From: JAVBOJ01 sp031550755 | Lineage (GTDB): Bacteria > Bacillota > Clostridia > Oscillospirales > UBA929 | Direction of reading: 5' to 3' | Assembly (NCBI GenBank): GCA_031550755.1 | Contig: JAVBOJ010000126.1 | Coordinates: forward strand, 1 to 8,856 | Length of the DNA stretch: 8,856 bases | Shown here: positions 1-5,540 of the stretch, piece after piece | Position numbering within the stretch: position 1 is the first letter of the stretch | Layout of the letters: the number at the start of each line of letters is the position of its first letter | Position numbers and translations under genes: made by a program | Notes under the pieces: model-generated | Told to the model about the DNA's origin: nothing | Seen by the model: only the letters and a program-made list of their open reading frames with translations | Databases searched by the model: none

Positions 1-55
1 CAACCATCAGGATCGCCAGAAGTCTCTTGGTTTGCGATTTCTCCACGGTTCTCAT
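1..55 (-). CDS. Partial gene, N-terminus of a probable secreted or membrane protein
   Basis: Only the first 18 codons are in the window, reading leftward from an ATG at 55-53. A strong ribosome binding site, AAGGAGG (complement of 64-70), lies 8 bases upstream. The visible start is MRTVEKSQTKRLLAILMV. The basic residues followed by a hydrophobic run look like the beginning of a signal peptide or membrane anchor. The rest is outside the window, so no family can be assigned. The gene lies 92 bases downstream of the sigma factor gene on the same strand with no convincing terminator between, so it may be co-transcribed with it, be a target of it, or both. A natural guess is a surface protein or a regulator of the sigma factor, but nothing visible decides this. 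Confidence 0.7.
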   Translation of the reverse strand, partial: MRTVEKSQTKRLLAILMV

Positions 56-72
56 TCGGGGTTCCTCCTTAC

Positions 73-99
73 ATTATAAATCCTTTTTTCCGCTTTCAA
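73..99 (-). promoter_or_regulatory. Possible weak promoter before the partial secreted-protein gene
   Basis: On the minus strand a perfect TATAAT (complement of 73-78) is preceded by TTGAAA (complement of 94-99) with a 15-base spacer, shorter than the preferred 17. Transcription would begin within or just before the ribosome binding site, leaving almost no leader. That makes it doubtful, and the AT-rich stretch may simply keep the ribosome site unstructured. Confidence 0.25.
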
Positions 100-111
100 T
101 CTATCGTCAAC

Positions 112-129
112 GGGACGCACAGGCGTCCC
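112..129 (-). other. Small inverted repeat between the sigma factor gene and the next gene
   Basis: GGGACGC and GCGTCCC form a perfect 7-bp stem with a 4-base loop, starting 19 bases after the sigma factor stop codon. No U-tract follows on the minus strand, so it is not a convincing intrinsic terminator. It could slow RNA polymerase, protect the 3' end of the upstream message, or have no role. Confidence 0.35.
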
Positions 130-147
130 TGTAGGGGGGGCGGGAGA

Positions 148-1593
148 TCATTCGGTGATCGTGACAAACGCCACGCGCGCAGGCAGTTTGTTGCCGTCAA
201 CATCGGTCACGTGTACATGCACCGAGTAGCTGCCCGGGGCGTCAAAATCGATTTCGTCAAACATGCTGAGCTGTACGGTGGCAATGGCCGCCTGCGCCGT
301 TACGCTCAGGTCTTTCAAGAGCCGCTCCTCCGTCACCGTCGAACCCGTCGGGTAAGTCACGGCGTTGTGCAGCAAGAACACCTTCAGAGAGGATGTCGGG
401 ATCCAGGGGATGTCGGGCGTGTTGGGTGTTCTGGGAGGATTTGTCGGCGGGAGAACCGGTGTCGCGTCGGGCGACTGCGCCGGGTCGGAAGGTTCCGCCG
501 AAGCGGACGGATCCGCGGGAGTGGTGGCTCCCGGAGTCTCCGGTGTGTGGCCGGAGGGGTCGGATCCGTCCGATGGATTCGCCTTTCCGCCGGGGGGGGC
601 GGAGGGCGGCGGCGGAATGGGGGTGATGGGGGATATATCTATTCCGGCGCTCGGGGGAACGTCGGGAAAGATATCTTGTAAAAAGGCCAGAGGTGAGCCC
701 TCCATGTTGACGTACTCCTGTACGTAATCATGGACAGGCCCCGGCACCATGGTGGCGGTTGCGCCGCCGGCCACAAGAACCACGGCAGCCGCCGCGGCCA
801 GCAGCTTGGTGCCCACCCAGCCGGTCAGACCCGCTGTCGAACCGGAGATGACGGAGGAGGCTGTCCCGAGCGCCACCGAAGTGGTGGCGGCGATTGTGGC
901 CGCGGGCATTCCGAGACTCGTGGCGATGGACACCCAGTCCTGACGGCTGGCGGCATCAGTGAACGCCTGTGCGGCGTCGGTCTCGAACAATTTGCTTAAT
1001 ACGTCGTCCCTCATAAAGGCAAACACGCCTCCCATCAGTCCGCAGCCACCCAGCTTATCCTTGATCAGCGCCCGGGCTCTGGACAGGCGCTTTTGCACGG
1101 CCAACTCGGAAACGCCGGTGATCTCGGAAATTTCTCTGGTGGAGAGATCCTGAAAATAATACAACACAAGGGCTGTGCGCTGATCCACGCCCAGCTCGCC
1201 GATCATGTCAAAGACCCGCCGGCTCAGCTCCTTGTTTTCCAGGCATTCGGCGGGAAGAAAATCGTTGTTTTCTTCCTTTAGGGTGGGCAGCACATCCTCG
1301 AAATCATCGGGAGCGCCCATCCGGCCGGATTTGCGCAGAATATCCATGGAAGCGTTGTAGGCGATCTTGTTGACGTAGGCGACCAGTGCCTGCGGGGTCT
1401 GGATGGAGCTCAGGCTTTTGAACAGCTTGAGCAAGGTTTCCTGCACGACGTCATGCGCGTCCTGCTCGTTTTTGGTGATACGCAGTGCGGTGTAATATAC
1501 CGAGCGCGCAAATTCCTTGTACAGCGCGGCAAATGCCTCGTCCTGACCGCGCTGCGCCCGTTCCACCAAACGTGACAGCAATTTCGTATCCAT
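148..1593 (-). CDS. Membrane-tethered ECF/sigma-70-like factor with extracytoplasmic Ig-like domain
   Basis: 481 aa; ATG at 1593-1591 with a GGGGGG ribosome site (complement of 1600-1605). Residues about 7-90 match sigma70 region 2, which binds core polymerase and the -10 element, including the pattern DAHDVVQETLLKLF (45-58). Residues about 122-181 match region 4, a helix-turn-helix for the -35 element, with DQRTALVLYYFQDLSTREIS (137-156) and AVQKRLSRARALIKDKL (165-181). A weakly hydrophobic Ala/Ser/Thr/Gly-rich stretch (226-260) leads into a transmembrane segment at about 262-283. Residues 312-398 are a Pro/Ser/Thr/Asp-rich stalk. Residues about 400-481 resemble a bacterial Ig-like domain, with PGSYSVHVHVTDVDGNKLPA (453-472). 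The topology implied is sigma inside and Ig-like domain outside. Typical ECF factors are about 160-210 aa, so more than half of this protein is extension. It may act while tethered or be released by proteolysis; neither can be read from sequence. It is transcribed from a c-di-GMP riboswitch leader. The sigma assignment is strong and the Ig-like assignment moderate. Confidence 0.88.
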   Translation of the reverse strand: MDTKLLSRLVERAQRGQDEAFAALYKEFARSVYYTALRITKNEQDAHDVVQETLLKLFKSLSSIQTPQALVAYVNKIAYNASMDILRKSGRMGAPDDFEDVLPTLKEENNDFLPAECLENKELSRRVFDMIGELGVDQRTALVLYYFQDLSTREISEITGVSELAVQKRLSRARALIKDKLGGCGLMGGVFAFMRDDVLSKLFETDAAQAFTDAASRQDWVSIATSLGMPAATIAATTSVALGTASSVISGSTAGLTGWVGTKLLAAAAAVVLVAGGATATMVPGPVHDYVQEYVNMEGSPLAFLQDIFPDVPPSAGIDISPITPIPPPPSAPPGGKANPSDGSDPSGHTPETPGATTPADPSASAEPSDPAQSPDATPVLPPTNPPRTPNTPDIPWIPTSSLKVFLLHNAVTYPTGSTVTEERLLKDLSVTAQAAIATVQLSMFDEIDFDAPGSYSVHVHVTDVDGNKLPARVAFVTITE

Positions 1594-1613
1594 ATTGTTC
1601 CCCCCGAATTTGT

Positions 1614-1627
1614 GGCGAAGTTTCGCC
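1614..1627 (-). other. Small stem-loop just upstream of the sigma factor ribosome site
   Basis: GGCGA and TCGCC form a 5-bp stem with a 4-base loop, 8 bases upstream of the GGGGGG ribosome site of the sigma factor gene. It does not cover the ribosome site itself. The remaining leader between it and the terminator (about 1628-1688) shows nothing I can name. Confidence 0.25.
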
Positions 1628-1688
1628 GTACATCCTTCAAGACGGACGGAAGATCAATTCCTGACCGTTTTTCAAAAAATTTTTTTAT

Positions 1689-1717
1689 AAAAAAATTGCC
1701 CGCAATATACGGGCAAT
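1689..1717 (-). terminator. Riboswitch-associated intrinsic terminator in the sigma factor leader
   Basis: On the minus strand ATTGCCCG (complement of 1710-1717) pairs perfectly with CGGGCAAT (complement of 1695-1702) around a 7-base loop, and a run of seven U residues follows directly. This is a textbook factor-independent terminator. It sits between the c-di-GMP aptamer and the sigma factor start codon, about 95 bases before the ATG, so it can block transcription of the gene. Its 5' arm is also complementary to the 5' strand of the aptamer, making it the likely expression platform. Confidence 0.88.
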
Positions 1718-1720
1718 CCA

Positions 1721-1746
1721 ACGCAGACAAAAACGCTTGTCTCCGT
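1721..1746 (-). other. Linker hairpin between aptamer and terminator
   Basis: On the minus strand ACG-G-AGACAA and TTGTCT-G-CGT form a 9-bp stem with one G-G mismatch and a GCGUUU loop. It lies between the aptamer and the terminator and overlaps by two bases the proposed 3' strand of aptamer helix P1, so it may compete with or stack on the aptamer. Its function is not known. Confidence 0.45.
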
Positions 1747-1836
1747 AAGCGGCAGCTGGCTGTCGTGTCTCCCGGACGGGAGAGGTAGACCCTATAGCTT
1801 TGCGCCACCTGCCTTTCGGCAGGCTTGCCCGTACAA
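1745..1836 (-). promoter_or_regulatory. Cyclic di-GMP class I (GEMM-I) riboswitch aptamer
   Basis: Read on the minus strand, the order of conserved pieces fits GEMM-I. GGGCAAGCC (complement of 1822-1830) comes first. A hairpin CCTGCC-GAAA-GGCAGG (complement of 1808-1823) with a GNRA tetraloop follows, as expected for helix P2. Then comes the conserved junction GCGCAAAGCTATAGGGTCTA (complement of 1786-1805). A second hairpin (P3), capped by a perfect TCTCCC-GTCC-GGGAGA stem (complement of 1768-1783), leads to the 3' strand ACAGCCAGCTGCC (complement of 1751-1763). P1 can form between GTA/GGCA at the 5' side and TGCC/TAC at the 3' side. This RNA class binds the second messenger c-di-GMP and usually controls surface, motility and adhesion genes. 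A close subgroup binds 3',3'-cGAMP and I cannot exclude that ligand by eye. Confidence 0.85.
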
Positions 1837-1861
1837 TATACACTTTTAGATGCACGAATCC

Positions 1862-1890
1862 ATTATCTTATATCGATTTCGCGCGGCCAA
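1862..1890 (-). promoter_or_regulatory. Promoter of the riboswitch-sigma factor transcript
   Basis: On the minus strand TTGGCC (complement of 1885-1890) and GATAAT (complement of 1862-1867) are separated by exactly 17 bases, a housekeeping-type promoter. Transcription should start near 1855, about 20 bases before the aptamer, which fits a riboswitch leader. The -35 hexamer is weak (4 of 6) and the -10 is good (5 of 6). Confidence 0.65.
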
Positions 1891-1936
1891 AACTAAACCC
1901 GAACAAAAAAATTTCGTAAAATTTTCAGAAACCATA

Positions 1937-1965
1937 TTGACAAGCAGCGCCGAAGATGGTAGACT
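1937..1965 (+). promoter_or_regulatory. Promoter of the 5S rRNA gene
   Basis: A perfect TTGACA (1937-1942) is followed after 17 bases by TAGACT (1960-1965). The predicted start is near 1972, about 10 bases before the mature 5S. It fires away from the riboswitch promoter, with about 46 bases between the two -35 boxes. Its presence shows that this 5S can be transcribed on its own. Confidence 0.75.
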
Positions 1966-1982
1966 TTCTCTTGCACTGTTGA

Positions 1983-2098
<116 letters not shown>

Positions 2099-2104
2099 AC
2101 AGTG

Positions 2105-2139
2105 AAAAAAGGATCGCTTCGTAAGAAGCGATCCTTTTT
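2105..2139 (+). terminator. Intrinsic terminator after the 5S rRNA
   Basis: GGATCGCTTC (2111-2120) and GAAGCGATCC (2125-2134) form a perfect 10-bp stem with a GTAA loop, followed by TTTTT (2135-2139). The six A residues before the stem make it potentially bidirectional. It begins 7 bases after the mature 5S and separates the 5S unit from the leu operon. Confidence 0.95.
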
Positions 2140-2186
2140 CGTCAACGTACAGGACGGCGTGAAACCGCCGCACCCGACGCGAAAAC

Positions 2187-2215
2187 TTGACACGCGCCAC
2201 CCGGAAGAATATACT
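2187..2215 (+). promoter_or_regulatory. Promoter of the leu-asnS-lar operon
   Basis: A perfect TTGACA (2187-2192), a 17-base spacer and TATACT (2210-2215) make a near-consensus sigma-A promoter. The start is predicted near 2222, so the leader before leuA is only about 24 bases. That is too short for a T-box or leader-peptide attenuator. A small inverted repeat (CGGCG/CGCCG, 2155-2170) lies upstream of the -35 box and has no assigned role. Confidence 0.8.
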
Positions 2216-2245
2216 GGTAAAAGTCTAGAGGGGGAGTCTTTTCCT

Positions 2246-3745
2246 ATGGATACACGGATCAAAATACTGGACACCACCCTGCGCGACGGGGAACAGGCGC
2301 CGGGTTTTTCGATGGATCTCGCCGAAAAGCTGGAAATGGCGCGGCAGCTCGTCCGGCTGAAGGTGGATATTATTGAGGCCGGCTTCGCGGCCAGCTCTCC
2401 CGGCGATTTTGAATCGGTGCGGCAGGTGGCCGCGCAGGTCAAGGACGCGTCGGTCTGTTCGCTGTGCCGCGCGGTGGAGCGCGACATCGACATCGCGCGT
2501 GACGCGCTGAAGGCCGCCGTCTCGCCGCGCATCCATGTTTTTCTGGCCACCTCGCCCATCCATATGAAGCACAAGCTGCGCATGACGCCGGAGCAGGTGC
2601 TGGATCTGGCGGCCAAATCGGTGGCCTATGCCAAAAAATTCTGCCCGGACGTGCAGTTTTCCGCCGAGGACGCCACCCGTTCCGACCGGGGCTTTCTGCG
2701 CGAGGTTATCGCGGCGGTCATCGCCGCCGGCGCCACGACGGTCAATCTGCCCGATACGGTGGGCTACGCCCACCCGGAGGAGATGCGCGCGCTGGTGGAA
2801 GCTATGGTGCGCAACACGCCGGGCATCGAGAAGGTGACCGTGGCGGTGCATTGCCACAACGATTTGGGGCTGGCCACAGCCAATTCGCTGGCCGGAATTC
2901 TGGGCGGCGCGACGCAGGTCGAGGGCACCGTCGGCGGCATCGGAGAGCGGGCGGGCAACGCCGCGCTGGAGGAGGTCATCATGGCGTTGCGGGTGCGGCG
3001 GGAGGAATTTGGCCGGGACTGCCGCCTGGACGCCACCCAGCTGTTCCACGCCGGGCGGCTGCTGCAGTCGATCACCGGCGTGTCGCTCGCGCCCAACAAG
3101 GCGGTCATCGGGCAAAACGCCTTCGCCCATGAGGCGGGTATCCATCAGCACGGGGTCATGGCCGAGCGCACGACCTATGAAATTATGACGCCCGCATCGG
3201 TCGGCGTGCCGCAAAATCAAATGGTGCTGGGCAAGCATTCCGGCCGTCACGCCTTTGAAGAACGGCTGGGCGCACTGGGTTATTCGCTGGGAAAGCCCGA
3301 GCTGGACGCCGCGTTTGAAGCCTTCAAAGCCTTGGCCGACAAGAAAAAAACGGTGCATGACCGCGACCTCATGGCCATTGCCGGCCGCCGCGCCGACGAA
3401 CTGCCGGGGCGCATCGCGCTGGAGAGCTTTGTCATCCATTCGGGCAGTACCATCGACGGCACCGCCGTGCTCAAGCTGCGGGTGGGCGAGGAGATCGTCC
3501 AGCAGGTCGCCATGGGCGACGGGCCGGTGGACGCCGCCTTCAAGGCCATCAACGCCATCGTGGGGCATCCTTTCGCGCTGGACAGCTACAGCCTCAATGC
3601 CGTCACCGAGGGCGGCGACGCGCTGGGCGAGGCGGTGCTGCGCCTGTCGCTGGGGGAGAAGACTTTCACCGGCCGGGGCGTGTCCACCGACATTATCGAG
3701 GCGACGGTGCGGGCGTACATCCACGCGGTGAATAAGTTTTTTTGA
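2246..3745 (+). CDS. leuA: 2-isopropylmalate synthase
   Basis: 499 aa, typical for the long LeuA form. It condenses acetyl-CoA with 2-oxoisovalerate to give 2-isopropylmalate, the first committed step of leucine synthesis, in the cytoplasm. The N-terminal TIM barrel begins with LDTTLRDGEQAPG (8-20), carrying the catalytic Arg13/Asp14 pair. The divalent metal site is HCHND (202-206, His202 and His204), followed by a GGIGERAGNAALEE segment. HEAGIHQHG (295-303) is the usual linker motif. The C-terminal 130 or so residues look like the leucine-binding regulatory domain, with GDGPVDAAFKAINAI (about 422-436) and GRGVSTDII near the end, so feedback inhibition by leucine is expected. I chose the ATG at 2246 because GGGGAG (2231-2236) precedes it by 9 bases. 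The reading frame stays open to 2102, but that would run through the 5S terminator and the promoter. Homocitrate and citramalate synthases are related, but the leuCDB context supports LeuA. Confidence 0.95.
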   Translation: MDTRIKILDTTLRDGEQAPGFSMDLAEKLEMARQLVRLKVDIIEAGFAASSPGDFESVRQVAAQVKDASVCSLCRAVERDIDIARDALKAAVSPRIHVFLATSPIHMKHKLRMTPEQVLDLAAKSVAYAKKFCPDVQFSAEDATRSDRGFLREVIAAVIAAGATTVNLPDTVGYAHPEEMRALVEAMVRNTPGIEKVTVAVHCHNDLGLATANSLAGILGGATQVEGTVGGIGERAGNAALEEVIMALRVRREEFGRDCRLDATQLFHAGRLLQSITGVSLAPNKAVIGQNAFAHEAGIHQHGVMAERTTYEIMTPASVGVPQNQMVLGKHSGRHAFEERLGALGYSLGKPELDAAFEAFKALADKKKTVHDRDLMAIAGRRADELPGRIALESFVIHSGSTIDGTAVLKLRVGEEIVQQVAMGDGPVDAAFKAINAIVGHPFALDSYSLNAVTEGGDALGEAVLRLSLGEKTFTGRGVSTDIIEATVRAYIHAVNKFF

Positions 3746-3792
3746 GTCTTTTCAAACGCTGAGACGCTTGAGGAAAGGGGAGGCGTATCTTG

Positions 3793-5064
3793 ATGTCCAT
3801 GACGGCAACCCAGAAAATATTGGCCGCCCACGCGGGACTGGACGCGGTGTCCGAGGGTCAGCTCCTCGAGGCGCGGCTGGACTTGGTGCTGGGCAACGAC
3901 ATCACCGCCCCGGTGGCCATCCGCGAGATGGAAAAGGCGGGCTTTGAGGCGGTGTTTGACCCGGCACGCATCGCGCTGGTGCTCGACCATTTCACGCCCA
4001 ACAAGGATATTCAGGCCGCGCGCCAGTGCGCCGAGGTGCGCGCCTTTGCCAGAAAGCACGGCATCACCCATTTTTACGACGCCGGCGAGGCCGGCATTGA
4101 GCACGCGCTGCTGCCCGAAGCGGGGCTGGTCGCCCCCGGGGAGCTGATCCTCGGCGCCGATTCGCACACCTGCACCTACGGCGCGCTGGGCGCGTTTTCC
4201 ACCGGCGTCGGCAGTACCGACATGGCCGCCGGCATGATTTCCGGCAAGGCGTGGTTCAAGGCGCCGGGGGCCGTCCGCGTGACGCTGACCGGCGCGTTGC
4301 CGCCCTATGTGTCCGGCAAGGACGTTATTTTGTCGCTGATCGGGACGCTGGGCGTGGACGGCGCACGCTATCTCTCGCTGGAGTTTGACGGCGCGGGCGT
4401 CGCGGCGCTGTCGATGGACGACCGGCTGGCCGTCTGCAATATGGCCATTGAATGTGGCGCGAAAAACGGCATTTTCCCGGTGGACGCGGTCACCGAGGAC
4501 TACCTCTGCGGCCGGGTCTCCCGCCCGTGGACGGCATATGCGCCCGACCCGGACGCGGGCTACCGGCAGCAGGTGGAAATCGACCTGTCGGCGCTCCAGC
4601 CGCTGGTCGCCTGCCCGTCGTTGCCGTCGAATGTGCGCCCCGTGCGTGCGCTGCCGCCGACGCGGATCGATCAGGTCGTCATCGGCTCGTGTACCAACGG
4701 GCGCATGGAGGATCTGCGCACCGCCGCCGAGCTGCTGCGCGGACGAAAAGTCGCGCCCGGCGTGCGGTGCATCCTCATTCCGGCCACACGGAAAATATAC
4801 CTGCAAGCCTTGCGCGAAGGGCTGTTGGAGGTTTTTGTGGAGGCGGGCGCGATCGTGTCTCCGCCGACCTGCGGGCCGTGCCTCGGCGGGCATATGGGTG
4901 TGCTGGCCGACGGCGAGCGCTGTATTGCCACGACCAACCGCAACTTTGTCGGGCGGATGGGGCATCCGTCGTCGGAGGTCTATCTGGCGGGGCCGGCGGT
5001 GGCGGCGGCGTCCGCTGTCGCGGGCGAAATCGTCCATCCGGCCGATGTGGGAGGTGCGCTATGA
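3793..5064 (+). CDS. leuC: 3-isopropylmalate dehydratase, large subunit
   Basis: 423 aa, the short (about 420 aa) LeuC form that pairs with a small LeuD. With LeuD it isomerises 2-isopropylmalate to 3-isopropylmalate using a [4Fe-4S] cluster. The three cluster cysteines are visible: Cys300 in GSCTNG, and Cys360 and Cys363 in TCGPCLGG. GADSHTCTYGALGAFSTGVG is the usual aconitase-family block, and NRNFVGRMGHPSSEVYLAGP near the C-terminus fits the family. GGGGAGG (3777-3783) is 9 bases before the ATG at 3793. An in-frame TTG at 3790 and an ATG at 3799 are less likely starts. The gap from leuA is 47 bases and holds no hairpin. Homoaconitase large subunits look alike, but the operon context favours LeuC. 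Confidence 0.95.
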   Translation: MSMTATQKILAAHAGLDAVSEGQLLEARLDLVLGNDITAPVAIREMEKAGFEAVFDPARIALVLDHFTPNKDIQAARQCAEVRAFARKHGITHFYDAGEAGIEHALLPEAGLVAPGELILGADSHTCTYGALGAFSTGVGSTDMAAGMISGKAWFKAPGAVRVTLTGALPPYVSGKDVILSLIGTLGVDGARYLSLEFDGAGVAALSMDDRLAVCNMAIECGAKNGIFPVDAVTEDYLCGRVSRPWTAYAPDPDAGYRQQVEIDLSALQPLVACPSLPSNVRPVRALPPTRIDQVVIGSCTNGRMEDLRTAAELLRGRKVAPGVRCILIPATRKIYLQALREGLLEVFVEAGAIVSPPTCGPCLGGHMGVLADGERCIATTNRNFVGRMGHPSSEVYLAGPAVAAASAVAGEIVHPADVGGAL

Positions 5065-5540
5065 CGGTGTTCAAATACGGCGACGACGTCAACACCGACG
5101 TCATCATCCCGGCGCGATATTTAAACGCGTCGGACGAGCAAACCATTGCGGCGCATTGCATGGAGGATATTGATCCGGCGTTTGCCGGAACGGTGCGCCC
5201 CGGCGATATCGTGGTGGTCGGCGAAAATTTCGGCTGCGGCTCCTCGCGGGAACACGCGCCGCTGGCGCTGCGGGCGTGCGGGGTGCGCTGTGTGATCGCG
5301 GCGTCGTTCGCGCGGATTTTTTACCGCAACGCCATCAATATCGGCCTGCCGATTTTGGAATGTCCCGCCGCCGCCCGCGGCATTGACCCGGGCGACGCGG
5401 TGGAGATTGATTTCGCCGCCGGAATTATCAAAAACGAAACAAAACGGGAAAACTATGCCGCCGAAAGGTTTCCGCCGTTTATTCAAAGTATTATGGACGC
5501 CGGCGGACTGCTCAGCGCGCTCCGGGAGGTCGCCCGATGA
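5061..5540 (+). CDS. leuD: 3-isopropylmalate dehydratase, small subunit
   Basis: 159 aa, within the 160-170 aa range of the short LeuD type. It supplies the swivelling domain that completes the active site of LeuC. Motifs are YGDDVNTDVIIPARYL (6-21), NFGCGSSREHAPLAL (56-70), which holds the substrate-recognition and SSRE block, and FARIFYRNAINIGLP (83-97). The ATG overlaps the leuC stop (ATGA), and GGGAGG lies 7 bases upstream, so translation of the two subunits is probably coupled, which suits a 1:1 complex. Confidence 0.95.
   Translation: MTVFKYGDDVNTDVIIPARYLNASDEQTIAAHCMEDIDPAFAGTVRPGDIVVVGENFGCGSSREHAPLALRACGVRCVIAASFARIFYRNAINIGLPILECPAAARGIDPGDAVEIDFAAGIIKNETKRENYAAERFPPFIQSIMDAGGLLSALREVAR

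Noticed and set aside
211..1153. Several plus-strand open frames opposite the sigma factor gene
   Set aside because: They are short, overlap one another, and lie antisense to the Pro-rich stalk and transmembrane coding region, with Gly/Arg-rich sequence typical of shadow frames.
1410..1808. Minus-strand frame of 132 codons starting within the riboswitch
   Set aside because: It runs through the aptamer, terminator and sigma factor start in another frame and has no family features.
1745..1836. Assignment of the aptamer to the 3',3'-cGAMP subgroup
   Set aside because: The deciding core base cannot be aligned reliably by eye; c-di-GMP is the commoner ligand and is kept as the default.
2102..2245. 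Extended leuA start at 2102
   Set aside because: The added 48 residues would be encoded by the 5S terminator and the leu promoter, and the ATG at 2246 has a proper ribosome site and matches the family N-terminus.
2140..2245. Possible T-box or leucine leader peptide before leuA
   Set aside because: No T-box consensus, no run of leucine codons and no terminator/antiterminator pair is present, and the promoter leaves only about 24 bases of leader.
2225..3724. Minus-strand open frame of 499 codons opposite leuA
   Set aside because: It is the antisense of a clear leuA gene in GC-rich DNA, is rich in Arg, His and Gly without any domain pattern, and has no good ribosome site.
3751..3775. Repeated ACGCT motif in the leuA-leuC gap
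   Set aside because: It is a 5-base direct repeat and forms no hairpin; likely chance.
3586..5037. Minus-strand open frame of 483 codons opposite leuC
   Set aside because: It mirrors leuA/leuC codon use, spans the leuA-leuC junction and shows only low-complexity Arg/Gly/His composition, so it is a shadow.
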